Of a DNA stretch of 64,000 nt, positions 10,704-22,599 are shown piece after piece. The translations under genes were made by a program, and so were the position numbers. Source of the stretch: Monoplex corrugatus (lineage: Eukaryota > Mollusca > Gastropoda > Littorinimorpha > Ranellidae); NCBI GenBank assembly GCA_030674185.1, contig JAPXFY010000030.1, forward strand, positions 47,209,395-47,273,394, read 5' to 3'. The notes under the pieces are model-generated. The model was given only the letters and a program-made list of their open reading frames with translations. It searched no databases and was not told the origin of the DNA. Positions within the stretch are counted from its first letter, which is position 1. Every line of letters begins with the position of its first letter.

Positions 10704-12857
10704 TTATACCATCTTGGGCGTCGAGGGGAGAAAGAGCTTTCTGTCTGCGGCAAGTTTGAAGGCCTGGTTGAGTGGGATGTTGTGGGTCTTCAGTGTTTCT
10801 TTCACACCCTCGATCCAGGTCTTCCTCGGTCTACCCCTTGCCTTGTACCCTGACACCTTTGTGTTGTAAGCTTTACTGGCAAGCTGGTGAGGTGCCATGC
10901 GTGTCAGGTGCCCGAACCACCTGGTTCTCTGCTGTTGGATGTAGTGGAGAATTGGTGTTGTTCCAATCATTTCTCTGATCTTGATGTTCTTGATCTTATC
11001 ATGTCTGGTTTTGTTGACTGCTCTCCTTAGACATCTCATCTCGCAGGTGGTGATCTTTCTTTCAAGACTTTTGGTAAGGGTCCATGTCTGACACTGGTAG
11101 GTCAAGGTTGGTCTAAATATGGACTCGATGAGTTTGGCTTTGGTCTCGATGGGGATGTTGGGGTGTCTTAGGAGTGGGGCAAGCTGGTAGCTGACGCTGT
11201 TGGCCTTTTGAACTCTTGTCTCGATCTCTCTGTTGAGACGTCCATCTTCTGTGAAGATACTTCCAAGATACTTGAACTCGCTGACTTGTTTCAGTGCTGT
11301 CCCCTCGATGTTGATGTTGAGGCGGCCAGGTGTTCTACTGACTTTCAGTGTCTCGGTTTTGCTGATACTGATTTTCATGCCGAAGTTCTCACATTGTGTG
11401 TTCAGGTTGTTCGTGTGCTCCTGGAGTTCCCCTTCTTTTTCATGTGCAAGGCTTTGATCATCTGCAAACAGCATCTCGTTCAGATCTTCAGGGTTGGGAT
11501 TTGCTTCCTTCGTGATTTTGTCCATATATACAATGAACAGCAGTGGTGATAGAACACACCCCTGCCTCACTCCCGACGTCACCCCAAACCATTCCGTGAG
11601 TCCATCTTGGGTGCGTACTGCACTCATGCTGTTGGTATAGATGGCTCTTATATTGTCTAGAAGTTGCCCCCTAACGTCATATTCCTCTAACGTTTTCCAC
11701 AACTTGTTTCTATTTACTCTGTCGAAGGCCTTTTCTTGATCCACGAACACGAAGTTCAGTTCTTTATTGTGTTCGATAGTCTTTTCGCTCAGTTGTCTGA
11801 GAGCGAAGATAGCGTCAGTGCATCCTCTTCCTTTTCTGAAACCCATTTGCGCCTCACTCAGTAGAGGTTCCACCTTGTACCTTGTGCGCTGTTCAAGGAT
11901 CTTTGCATACATCTTTCCCGTGTGGCTCAGAAGGGATATACCTCGATACGTGCTGCAGTCTTTCTTGCTGCCTTTCTTTTTCCAGATTGGTACCACGACT
12001 GAACGCTGCCAGTCTTCTGGGACTTTCCTCTCTGTCCATGCTTTCTGGAATATTGTGGTCAGCCAAGTGGTTCCTGTTTCTCCACATGCCAGGATAGCTT
12101 CGGTTGTAATGCCATCAATTCCTGCTGCTTTGTTCTTTGGGCTGGTCTTCAACGCCTGTTGTACCTCTGATCTCAGGATGTTTGGCTCTTCGTGTTCTGG
12201 ATAGCTAGGGTGAAACTGGCTCTGTGTGTATCCCTGTCTGTTTGGGTTGAGGAGTTCCTTAAAATATTCTTGCCATCTCTTCTTGATGCCGTCTTCATCA
12301 CTGATAGGGTTTCCATCTCTGTCATTGACTACTGTTGTTGGGCTGTATGGCTCGTCTCGTAATCTCATTGCTTTGACGCTTTTGTAAAAATGTCGTGTCG
12401 AGAGCTTGCACAGTTCGCTTAGTTCCTCTCCATATGTTTTCCATGATTGTTCTTTGGCCATTCTGACTGTCCTCTTGCTGTGTCTTCTTGCCACTCTATA
12501 TTTCACGTAGTCCTCCTCTAGCTTTGATTTCACCCACACCTTGTACAACTTCTTCTTTTCCTTGATGGCCTCCTTTACTGTGTCGTTCCACCAGGCTGTC
12601 TGCTTTACCTGCCCTTTTCCGATCTTTGTGCCGCAGGTTTTACTAAGTGTGTCTGTCAGTGTGTTCTTGAAGACTGACCATGCTTCCTCTGCTGTCATGC
12701 CTGTGCTGTCTACCTCTTCCAGCCTCTCTGTGATTTCTGTCTGTACCTCCCATTGTACCTCTTCCTTCTGGAGTTTTCTTAGGTTTATCTGTCTGTCGCA
12801 CGCTTTACTCTTTGTTCTCGGTGTTCTTCTTTTCTTCATCGTAGAGACCAAGATCAC
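10704..12857 (-). pseudogene. RTE-like LINE reverse transcriptase part (second half of split ORF)
   Basis: A 717-residue frame begins just past the frameshift. Reverse-transcriptase motifs appear in order: KNKAAGIDGI, VPIWKKKGSKKDCSTYRGIS, FVFVDQEKAFDRVNR, GVRQGCVLSPLLF and MLFADDQ (the catalytic FADD box, about residue 462). A thumb/C-terminal part follows with FKYLGSIFTEDGR and TRWFGHLTRM. It ends PSTPKMV close to the 3' tail. In an intact copy this would be one polypeptide with the endonuclease, copying its own RNA at the nicked target. All RT boxes are intact, so the copy is young, but it is not functional as written because of the break near 12.91 kb. Confidence 0.88.
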
Positions 12858-13640
12858 AGGGCGGTGGTCAGTGTCCAGATCTGCATTTGGAATGGCTCTT
12901 GCGTCTGTGACCCTGCTTCGTTTTCTATTCGTGTTAGAATGAAATCTATCTGAGATGACACATTCAGATCATTCCACCTGTACCAAGTTTGTCTCTGGCT
13001 GTGTCTGTGTTCGAAAAAGGTGTTTGCAATCCACAGCCCATGCTCTGCACAGAGTGCTAGAAGTTGTTCCCCGTTGTAGTTGCACTCTGTATTGGTGTCA
13101 CTGTGTGGGCCCAAGTGCTGTTCCCAAGGTGCTCTTCTTTTGCCCACTCTCCCATTGAAGTCTCCCATGACAATGAGTTGTTCTGTGTCTGGGACTGTGT
13201 TGATGGTGTCTGCCATCTTCTCAAAGAATTCCTCCTTCTGTTCTTCAGTGTAAGAGTCATTACAAGGTGCGTAAGCCTGGATGAAGGTTGTGGTCTCCCG
13301 TTCTCCTCTTACTCGGATTTTTATTAGTCTCTCTGAGATAAACTCTGTTTCCAACAAATTCTTTGCTGTGTCTGGGTGTAAGAAAAAGCCTACGCCGTGT
13401 GTTGCCCTTGTTGTCATGTCCACACCACTCCAGGTCAGTACATAATCCTCGTGAATCTGTTTGGTCCCCGTACCCTTTAGCCTACAGTCTGAAATTCCCA
13501 TCACTGTTATTCTCCATTTTTTCATGAAGTCAATGATTTCTGGTTCCTTGTCTCTGATTCCACACACATTCCAAGTGCTTGTTCTTTCTCGTAGTCCTTT
13601 TCCATTTCCAGTTCGTTTTCCGTTATGATCCGTCCATTTC
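12854..13640 (-). pseudogene. RTE-like LINE endonuclease part (first half of split ORF)
   Basis: The frame is open from a region encoding RERTSTWNVCGIRD, the first strand of an APE-type endonuclease (TWNV). It continues through VMGISDCRLKG and IVMGDFNGRVG (the GDFN motif) to SQIDFILTRIEN. The expected TDHRPV histidine motif follows only after a one-base frame change in an AGAAAAC run near 12905-12925. The enzyme nicks target DNA to prime reverse transcription. An upstream TAG in the region coding QAGGGLL suggests that the true start lies near 13640 or that the frame is also broken there. No ATG start is evident. Confidence 0.8.
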
Positions 13641-13863
13641 TTTCTCCTTTTACTTTCTTGAGCAATGAGTAATCCACCGCCGGCTTGCTAGGCCCGTCGC
13701 AGCTTCACCAGTGCCCCGTTTGCCAGCTTTACCTGTTTCCACCTTCCACGACGAGGACGAGGGGTTGGACTTTGGAAGGCAATAAAAAGAACAATCTGAC
13801 AAAAACAACAGTTTTACAATACGATAAGCCTTATATAATATGACACTGTTAGGCTACTTGATA

Positions 13864-14105
13864 AAGAAGATTAGGCAAACACAAGCAACATTTATAAACA
13901 ATTTTATAAGGAAAGGGAATTAGAGCACCTGGTCCACAACAGGAAAGCTGGATCAAAAGAGAACACCTGGTAGACCCAGGGATTTGCAGGGTGGCCAACG
14001 AGACAGAGGGTGGAAAATACAGTTGCAGCGACAGGGAGTAGATGCGTATGGAGGGCCATGATCGCCAACGCCATGCAGCAGGGCACATGATAATGATGAT
14101 GATGT
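13864..14105 (+). mobile_element. RTE-like LINE (family B), 3' end fragment
   Basis: Nucleotide similarity to the 21.3-21.57 kb copy runs from RLGKHKQHL-type codons to CGCCAACGCCATGCAGCAGG and a GATGATGATG tail. Frames are broken and part of the middle is deleted. It meets a minus-strand LINE end tail to tail at about 14105. Confidence 0.75.
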
Positions 14106-14430
14106 GTAACAAGGTATCATCTTCTTCTTCTTCCAGGGAAGTGACCGCAATCAACCAGTTGATTATTCTGTCACTTTGGAGGAGGTCGGAAGCATGGAGA
14201 AAAAAAAAGAGCCTGTTTAGAGAGTTTGGAGGCCCTTGACACAAAGGTGTCGATGGTTGTGGCCTCCACGACGCTCTGGGACAGGCGGTTCCAGTCGCGG
14301 ATTGTTCGTGGTAGAAAAATCTGTTGTTGGTATAGTGTGCGGCATCTCGGTTGTTTATATTGATGGTCGTAGCCTCTCCTCTTGATGTCACCTTTTCTGA
14401 GTGTGCACCCCCTAATCTTCCTGCCCAAAG
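14106..14430 (-). mobile_element. Jockey-like LINE, C-terminal end of the polymerase ORF
   Basis: The minus frame reads YKQPRCRTLYQQQIFLPRTI, then RDWNRLSQSVVEATTIDTFV and SRASKLSKQA. This is the characteristic last part of Jockey/CR1-type polymerases (R-T-x-x-Y-x-x-S/I-FFPRTI-x-WN). Only about 85 codons remain, followed by a GAAGAAGAAG stretch. Confidence 0.7.
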
Positions 14431-15269
14431 CAATCTTCTCTGATGAAACTAATTTGCTACAGACCCTGGTTTAGGCAAGTTGATCACTCCAAAGAAGAAC
14501 TGGGGAAAACGAATCTCAGGCAAGCCAGTGTTCTGAAACACGCTTTTTGTGGACAACTTGCACGCACTCACAACTCACCGTACACAGCATAGATTAGTCT
14601 TTGAGAAAACATATTTCGCCTGTCAGTTTCGTCTATTTAAATCTGTCAGTCTCTTGACATGTCTGCTGTAAGTCCCGATTCACCAAAGTGAACTAGAATA
14701 ATTGCCTGAATAAATGAGTAAACATACATGCTTGATATAGTATGCTGAATCCTTTAAAGAAGGTTGCCTCGTGAAACGTTGGCTTATGTTTAAATGAAAA
14801 TTGATGACAATTGTTTCATTTATATATCTCAACAACTTTGGTATCTGACCTGGAGAGATGTGATGACTGTATTGGCGTTAAGTGATTTTGATGGAGGACA
14901 TCTCGATACGTCCCAGGTTCGACGCGTCCCACGTATCGAACCTGGGATGCGTCGAATCTGGGACGTATCGAGATGTTCTCATTTTGATGTACAGATCCGA
15001 GTCCTGCTACATAGCCACATAAGACCTCTTGTTTGCCCTGTGTGTAAACCAACTAATCCAGACTTGTGAATATCACCTCAGATGTAATCAGGTCTGCAAG
15101 AGGGTCATGTTTTCTGCCATACTCCATGTACAAGTAAAGTACCCTACAGGCTGCAAGCCATGCTGTTTGATTTTCTAAGAGAATATCCATCAATTTTAAT
15201 CTGATGTTTTCGCACAGTGCCCTTTCTGTTACGAATGTAATAATAACACATCATTCTTGTATAGCGTTG
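14431..15269. other. Unassigned sequence
   Basis: No coding exon was recognised. It contains the long palindrome listed separately. Confidence 0.5.
14898..14976. repeat. 79-bp imperfect palindrome built from a 16-bp motif
   Basis: Both arms are made of variants of the 16-mer ACGTATCGAACCTGGG. ACATCTCGATACGTCCCA on the left is mirrored by TGGGACGTATCGAGATGT on the right, with few mismatches between. The same 16-mer is in direct tandem at 25203-25332. Confidence 0.85.
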
Positions 15270-15365
15270 TTCTCCAAATACGCACTCTATTCTATTTTTG
15301 TGTTTTTTTCTGGTTCGTATTTCATTGAAACGCTGGCAGTTACTTTGATTCAGATTTTGCTATTC
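15270..15365 (+). mobile_element. Fragment of the dispersed GGCC-hairpin repeat (3' part)
   Basis: The sequence from AATACGCACTCTATTC through TTTTTTTCTGGTTCGTATTT to GGCAGTTACTTTG parallels the 3' part of the copy at 9550-9633. Confidence 0.5.
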
Positions 15366-15447
15366 TCCAAGTTTGTGTGGATTCACTGCGCAGGACTCAT
15401 TGATAAGACACAGTGTGTAATACACACAGAAGGATGGGTACCTCTTA

Positions 15448-15560
15448 CACACACATACACGCACATCCACACCACATCCACACCACATACACACCACATC
15501 CACACCACATCCACACCACATACACACCACATACACACGCATACACACACAGAAGATAGA
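15448..15560. repeat. CACATCCACAC microsatellite
   Basis: Repeats of CACACCACATC and CACACCACATA are followed by CA-rich sequence. Confidence 0.85.
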
Positions 15561-16142
15561 AACACTCATACACATACAATTATCAATACTTATTAACACA
15601 GTTTAACCATGCATACACATATACCTATTTATCCCGGCCCAATCTAAATCATGGTCGCAGTTTAGCTATAACTGTCCCCATTGTTTCCACTGTTGCACGC
15701 CTTGCACAGGCCTGCTCACATCCTTACTTGTTTCCCCCCCCCCCTCCCCCGTCCATGAAAAAAAGAAAAACATCCACGTGCTGGATTCTGTTTCAACCTC
15801 GGATAAGCCACGTGTACATGTGTGCAGGTGTGGATTCCTGTACATGTTTGTACGAAATCTTCATAGAGTTTCTAGTAAGTTATCTAGTTTATGTTTCGTG
15901 TGTTTCGTAAGAAGCGTGTGTTACTCAAATATCTGCGTGGTGTTGTAAACTCTTGATCGCAGCTTGTGGGTTATATCGTGAAGGATATCCAGATACGAAT
16001 GGATACATGTCGGAACTTTTGCTAGCAAATGACAGCAAGTGGTTTATGGTAGTTAATGTAACTAGGAATCCATCGTCATAGATGGACCTGCTGCCCTAGG
16101 GCGTTGAAGAGAAGTCGTTTCGGTAAGGCGTAGGCCCTATTT
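15561..16142. other. Unassigned sequence
   Basis: Nothing was recognised on either strand apart from a short C run near 15735-15745. Confidence 0.5.
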
Positions 16143-16530
16143 TTCCTTTATCGTAAAACATGTTCGCCTTGGAAGTTGTGAAACAAACTGTGCTATTGTG
16201 GCACTTAATTTTGCGTTCGCTGCAAGTGTATATATTTTCGTGCAGAAGTGTGCACAAGAATTGCAAGCAGCTATCTAAATTATGTTGGCATTCACGAGTA
16301 ATTGGTAATCAGGACGTTTAACCTGTTGGGAAAGGGAACTGGTGCTCTTGGTTAAGCACCAAATTTTTGCGATCGCTTTGAGGGTACATGTCATTAAATT
16401 CATGTGTGGAAGTGCGTACACTGTCAGTAACACGGATGGTTCATGTTTTCGGAAAACGAACTTGTAATGTGGTGTAACCACCAATGTTTGCGTTCGCTTC
16501 GAGGGCATACATTATTTAATTTAAGTGCAG
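16143..16530 (+). repeat. About three degenerate 110-130-bp repeat units
   Basis: Units share a GCGTTCGCT core, a CATTAATTT-like middle and GTGxxGAAGTGxGxAC. Examples are TTTGCGTTCGCTGCAAGTGT near 16210 and GTTTGCGTTCGCTTCGAGGG near 16485. The same units occur inverted at 18140-18430. Confidence 0.5.
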
Positions 16531-17284
16531 GAATGCGTTGGGTTTTTGAGGTTAAGGTGACTCAGATTGTGCAATGTGTGCACACGTACCGTAATGCTAT
16601 GTAGATGGTCGACATGGATTCAAGTTAAATTTTAGACAAAAAATATAGTTGTGACGTTGTTTCATTAGAACAATTTTCTGTGAATGACGTGAGTATATTG
16701 TAGTGCTTCATAATTATGTGCTGATATTAACTTATGAAGAAAATGTTAGTCAATAGTGTGTCGCAAACATTTTTGTTTTATTGTGAAATAGTTCTGGTGG
16801 GGAGAAAGTGGTTTGTATTGGTAGATGATATTTTTGTTTAATTGAACCAGTGCCTGTTTAAATTCTTGAGCTCTGACTAGAGTATGTTGATGTTGGATCA
16901 ATGTAAATGGACTATCAGGAAGACGAGATGAGACTTGTCTTGAAGGTGACATGCATCATTGGTTTATTGGTAAAGGAAAATGTAGCTTAGCAATCAAACA
17001 TGCTATAATTCCAGTTTCCATGACTTCACTCTGGTTTTTGGCAGAGTGTGAAACATTTTCAGGTATTTGGATCTACATATTTTCTTAATAAATTTGTAAT
17101 CTTCCTGGTCAGGGCTTCTCCAGCACGAGGGAACCCAGCCTACGCCAGCCAGCTCTGTGTCATTTTCAGGAGGAATACGACACCACATCCCTGATCACAA
17201 CGTGCACACAGGGCGGATGTGCCAGTTTAGGCTGGTGAATATCTTCCGACACTCCATGGAAGAGATGGTCAGCAGGTTGTCAAT
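16531..17284. other. Unassigned sequence
   Basis: A 61-codon minus frame at 17003-17188 has a protein-like composition but no recognisable family. I do not call it a gene. Confidence 0.4.
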
Positions 17285-17865
17285 CTGGAGGCTGTTATCA
17301 GTGCCAAATACCTTCTAAATAACACATCCGTGTCTAACCCCTCTTTTTAATATTTCGAAGAGTTTATATAATTTTCTATTCTCATTGCTTCTATTTCTTT
17401 CCAGTACATAATCCTATTTATTCTTTTATCGTTTCTATCAATACTGAATTTTTCCAGTTAGTTGATCGTGTTTTTCCTGATCAAAAGTCTTGGTATAATT
17501 ACCAAAACATAAATATAAATTCTTATTCAACACAATTCATCTTTCCATGAAAATCCTTAGGATGTATATAGCATTAGTAGTTCCCTATCCCGTCAACAAA
17601 TTCACATTGTCCTCCTGCCATTTCTGTTTTGATTCTATCCTTGTCCTCGTCCTGATTATTCTTAATAGAATTTTTTGTCATATGACTCGTCAAACTGATT
17701 GTATGATGGAGTTCGTATTCTGTGGCCCTGCTTTCTTTGGAAGTGCAATGAAAATTGACTTTGTCATAATTCTTTTTCAGGAAAACTATTATTTTTCTAA
17801 TACCAAATTCATCTAGAGCCTCAATGATTTCTACGCCCAAGTCGAACCCTCCAAATTAACAAAGT
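17285..17865 (-). mobile_element. RTE-like LINE (family B), internal reverse-transcriptase fragment
   Basis: The minus frame reads GVEIIEALDEFGIRKI, then HHTISLTSHMTKN. This is the IALP-HRTISL-MSHMTKI region ahead of the catalytic core in this family, also seen at 62.05 kb and 55.4-55.7 kb. The remainder is frame-broken, and both ends are missing. It lies between the inverted repeat blocks at 16.1-16.5 and 18.1-18.4 kb. Confidence 0.75.
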
Positions 17866-18139
17866 TTGGGTTTAATGAACATGATATATTTATCGGCCAC
17901 AAATTACTCCCTTCTCACAGACTAATTCACAAAAAACTATGTGATACACCATTGACTAACATCTTCTTCCTTCTATACAATAAACACACACAAGCAGTGT
18001 TCTTTATCCATACCAATACACTACCATAAGTTTTTTCAGTATGCCAAAGTAATTCACAGACAATTGTTCTAGTATACAACCACACGGTTATTCAAACCGA
18101 CGCAACTGAAATCCATCATCACACCTGCCCACACACTTA

Positions 18140-18430
18140 ACTCCCAGAACACCAACACAATTGAGAGACCCTTCGCCAATCTCGTGCGCACTTCGTCACG
18201 TAAATTTGAATACGTATACACTTGCAGCGAACGCATAAACTGGAGAACACAGTTTGCTTTTCAAACACATTAACCGACTGTGGACACCAACACAATTCTG
18301 ATAGCCCCTTACGAATCTCGTGCACACTTCCACATGTAAATTTGATAACATATGCACTGGCAGTGAACGTAAAGATTAGTGCCTACCCGACAAAAACCAG
18401 TTTGCTTCCCAACTTCCGTGGATGAAAACA
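18140..18430 (-). repeat. Inverted counterpart of the 16.1-16.5 kb repeat units
   Basis: Read as reverse complement, two units contain TTTATGCGTTCGCTGCAAGT and TTTACGTTCACTGCCAGTGC, each followed by CAAATTTACxTGxxGAAGTG. They match the plus-strand units. Confidence 0.5.
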
Positions 18431-18684
18431 CTATGGACAATTCTCAACTCCTGGCGTCAAACCAGTCTACCTTTACTAACGTTCTAAGCATGTAGTACAA
18501 TACCTGACGAAATGAAAACATCTGTGTAACCATGTGATACAAACGATTAGACACTACATGGTCACGACTACTCACAGCACATAACGTACGATACCTGATA
18601 CATACGTTACCAGCATAATTACCTATCCTAAATGCCAATATTAAAACATCATGACGGTTTTGGGTATCTCATAGAGACGGGAAA

Positions 18685-19287
18685 AGACTGGTATGGTGAT
18701 GGAGAACTGTCACGATTCAGCAAAGGTCAGTAGAAACACCGGATCACCGCAGGGGTGCGTCCTCTCCCCTGTGCTGTTCACACTTCTGACTCTCGTTGCT
18801 CCACCAAGGTCAACCTCCAGGATAAAGTCTTTAATGGCCCTTTGCTGATCAGATTTGTCACAGCGTATGAGAGCTCCTACACGAATTATGTTGTGCAGGT
18901 GTGACAAAGACCATCTCCTCCTGAACGTGGCCAAAACCAATGAGACGGTTGCTGACTCCAGCAGGAAACTGCCCAAGCCCATCCATCAAGGAGGAGGAGG
19001 TGGAGCTGGTGGTCCCGGTGGTCCCGCAGTACAAGTACCTAGGCTCCATCATTGACAGCAAGCTTGACTGATCTGCTAACTCCCATACCCTGCTGAAGAA
19101 GGGCAACCAGCGCCTCTACTTCTTGAGAAGCCTAATCTCGTTTGGAGTGGGCGCAAGAATGCTGGAACTTTTATAATAATAATAATAATTACAATATTTA
19201 TATAGCGCAAAATCTTGATAAAATCAAATCTAAGCGCTGAAACAGACACACACGCACGCACGCACGCACGCACGTACGCACGCACAC

Positions 19288-19340
<53 letters not shown>

Positions 19341-20330
19341 TGGCTATAAATGGGGAGAAAGAATAAAAGCAATAAAAGCAAGAATAAAAGCAATGGAAAA
19401 TTATAGAGAGCATATCATATACAATTATATATTATAACAATGTGATTCCCCTCCGAGCAGAGACAGGCTGCAGAGGGGGGTTGAGTGAGGTTAGGATTTT
19501 ATGCAGAGGAGAAAAGGTGAGTTCTGAGAGCGGACTTGAAGGAGACAAAAGTAGGTTGCTGACGGACTGAGAGAGGAAGTTTGTTCCAGGAGAATGGACC
19601 AGAAACAGAGAAGGCTCGTGGACCATAGGTATTGAGCTTAATGCGTGGAAAGCGAAAAGTTAGAGGATCGGAGGCAGAGCGGAGGGTACGTGAGGGAACA
19701 TAGATCTCAAGTAGGCTTGACAGGTAATCAGGGGCTGCGTTATTGAGGCTTTTGTAGCACATGGTGTCTAGTTTGTACTGTATGCGCTTTGATACAGGGA
19801 GCCAGTGAAGTTGTGCTAGGAGAGGAGATATGTGGTCAGCTTTTTTCTTTTTGAGTACAAGGCGTACAGCATTGTTTTGAATGCGCTGTAGGATGTGAAT
19901 GGTGGAGGCAGGAAAACCAGACAGGAGTGAATTGCAATAGTCAGTGCGAGACATTATGAAGGAGAGAACGAGTTTTGCAGTTGTTTCGACAGAAAGATAC
20001 TTCCTGATCAGGCTTATACGATGGAGATACAAGGCAACAGACGAGTAAGTGCTTACCATCAATAGCCTCTGCTTCATTGACAGCTTCATGGAGCAGGCTG
20101 TTCAAGGTAAGCAAGACAGCTGGTAAGATTGACCGCTCTGTCATTGACTTCCAGACACACTTTGAGATGAAAGAAGTCAAGTGCCTGGAGCCATTCAGCC
20201 TGGTGTGTGATGTGCTGCTTGTCCAAAAGTCCACCAGACCAGGCAGACTGATTTGTTTTTGGGCACGAACAGACTGGTCCTTCCTGCCAACAGCTGTTTG
20301 TCATCACAACAACCATACTTGAACTTGTAA
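18685..20330 (+). mobile_element. CR1/Rex-like LINE fragment, split by a younger L2-like insertion
   Basis: Broken frames encode remnants of a catalytic-core flank. PQYKYLGSIIDSKLD, then KKGNQRLYFLRSLISFGVGA lie before 19168. The thumb part (WSRLFKVSKTAGKIDRSVID, then TDWSFLPTAV) follows after about 20045. The order and spacing are those of one polymerase C-terminus interrupted by the minus-strand L2-like copy. Frameshifts and stops show that it is old. The clade is a motif-based guess. Confidence 0.65.
19168..20040 (-). mobile_element. L2-like LINE (family A), 5'-truncated copy
   Basis: The minus frame 20089-19499 ends in the shared C-terminus: ETTAKLVLSFIMSRTDYCNS, then HWLPVSKRIQYKLD, WNKLPLSVRQQPTFVSFKSA. 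The 3' UTR follows with its AC/GC microsatellite and the AGCGC-GCGCT end, finishing in TAATAATAATAATAA. It is nearly identical to the copies at 53 and 63 kb. It is inserted in an older LINE in opposite orientation. Confidence 0.92.
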
Positions 20331-20789
20331 GACTGGACAGTCTCGTATACAGCGACCATCCTGAGTTTGTACAGTGATAGTGTACATACATCTTTTTGTT
20401 TTGTTCTGAATGTTTGATCTGTGGATTGTCTGACTGGTACAGTGATTGTTTGTTGATTTAATACAGTATCTTTTCGCTTATGCTTGTGTATGCATGTGTG
20501 TGCGTGTGTGTGTTATTTATTAAATCTTTGTATGTGAGTCTGTATGTGTACTTGTACTCTTCATTAAGTGATTTATTGACAGACTGATTGGATGATTGAT
20601 TGACTGCCTGATTGATTGTTTGATCAATGTTTTACTTATTCGTTTTTTTTTCTTTTATTGATTAACTTAGTATATGTGACTTTTGAGTTTTTATTCATTC
20701 ATTGACTATCATTTATTCACTTACTATTCATGTATGTCTTTATTTATATTATATCTAGTATGTCTTTATTTATATCTATATTTAGTATT
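20331..20789. other. AT-rich unassigned sequence
   Basis: TGATTGATTGAT-type and TTTATTTAT-rich DNA without a recognisable gene. The end of the CR1/Rex-like LINE's 3' UTR may lie here. Confidence 0.45.
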
Positions 20790-21572
20790 ACCGTGCTAAT
20801 TGCAGAAAGTGAAAGAGACCTACAAAACCTTGTGAATATACTAGAAATAGAAAGTAAAGGAGAGGGGCTGGAACTAAACAGCAGGAAGACTGAAGTCATG
20901 GTGATCAATAAAAAACATGAAATCCCCTCATGCAAAGTAACAGCAAATGGCACAACCTTGACACAGGTTGATAAATTCAAATACCTGGGAACGATCATTT
21001 CATCAGACGGCAGATGCACATCAGAAATAGCCAGCAGAATCGCCCAAGCCAAAACAGCATTCAAGAAGATGACAAGCATTCTTACCAACAAATACCTGTC
21101 AATTTACATCAGGAAGAGAGTTCTTGAATGTTATATAGAACCAATACTTTTGTACGGATGCGAGGCATGGACAGTCAACAAACAAAGCCAGAACAAGATT
21201 AAGGCAGCCGAGATGTGGTTTCTAAGAAGAATGTTGAGAGTTCCATGGACAGCAAAGAAAACAAAGGAGACAGTCTTGATGGAGGCAGACACAAGTAGAT
21301 CACTCATAAGGAAGATAAGGAAAAGACAGGCAACATGTATGGCAATTCTATGAGGAAGGGGGATTTGGAACACCTGGTCACAACGGGAAAGCTGGAGGGA
21401 AAGAGAGCACTGGGTAGATCCAGGGAGAAAATGCTGGACGAACTTGTAGAGTGGCTGAGGACGAGGAGGGTCGGGGAGATGCTGAGGGCAACGAGAGACA
21501 GAGACAGACGGAAGTCCATGATCGCCAACGCCATGCGGCAGGGCACCTGATGATGATGACGATGATATTTAG
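20790..21572 (+). mobile_element. RTE-like LINE (family B), 3' third
   Basis: A 5'-truncated copy starts just after the catalytic box. VLIAESERDLQNLVNILEIE is followed by KFKYLGTIISSDGR, IEPILLYGCEAWTV and EMWFLRRMLRVPWTAKK. A frameshift near 21335 moves the reading to GNSMRKGDLEHLVTTGKLEG and MIANAMRQGT. It ends in a GATGATGATGACGATGAT tail. This is the best-preserved C-terminal copy of the family in the window. Confidence 0.85.
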
Positions 21573-22085
21573 TATTAATGAAATAATTTTTCTTTTATAT
21601 ATAGGCCTATTAGATATCATATATATATTATATTATGTGTAAAGCTAAAGGGCGTGGGCGTGAGCATGTGTGTGTGCGCGCTTGCGTTACTGTGTTTGCT
21701 TGTGTGTGTTTGTGTGTGTGCACAGGTATCTTTCGGTAATTATATGTTGAAATCGCAATAACTTCTAGTCATGCATCCTTTCCCCTTCCATCTTTTTCTG
21801 TCAGTTTCCCTCCTCATCTCTTTCCCTTCTACTTGGCCTGCTATCTCCCCCCTACTTCCTCTTTCCGGTTATCCTGTCCCAAATATCAATCATTTGTTTT
21901 TGTCAGAATCTGGAATTGTCTGTCTTTTTGACTCTGCATAATGTCTGTTATGTGGTAATTTGTAGTTGAGTGATCTGTTCTTACTGGGATGGGGTGGCGG
22001 TAAAGTGGCCCAGAGACAGGTGTACTGAGAGGAGGGGGGGGGGGGGCAGTCTCAATGTAACTGGGTATGGTGAGGGGATGGACAA
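21573..22085. other. Unassigned sequence
   Basis: Contains an AT tract (21590-21640), a short GT tract and a G run at about 22036-22045. No gene recognised. Confidence 0.5.
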
Positions 22086-22099
22086 TGTGCCTGTCTGTT

Positions 22100-22568
<469 letters not shown>

Positions 22569-22599
22569 GTATGTTGTGTTCCCCTTTTGTAATGAACGT

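Larger units (their letters stand above)
10661..13792 (-). mobile_element. Near full-length RTE-like LINE with 13-bp target-site duplication
   Basis: CAATAAAAAGAAC occurs at 10661-10673 and again at 13780-13792. It brackets a 3.1-kb element (10674-13779) read on the minus strand. The element has an apurinic-type endonuclease followed by reverse transcriptase, a very short 3' UTR and a TAAG-type repeat tail (TTACTTACTTAC on the plus strand). The size, single fused EN-RT frame and tail fit the RTE clade. It differs in sequence from the RTE-like family B fragments elsewhere in the window. One frameshift splits the frame. Confidence 0.88.
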
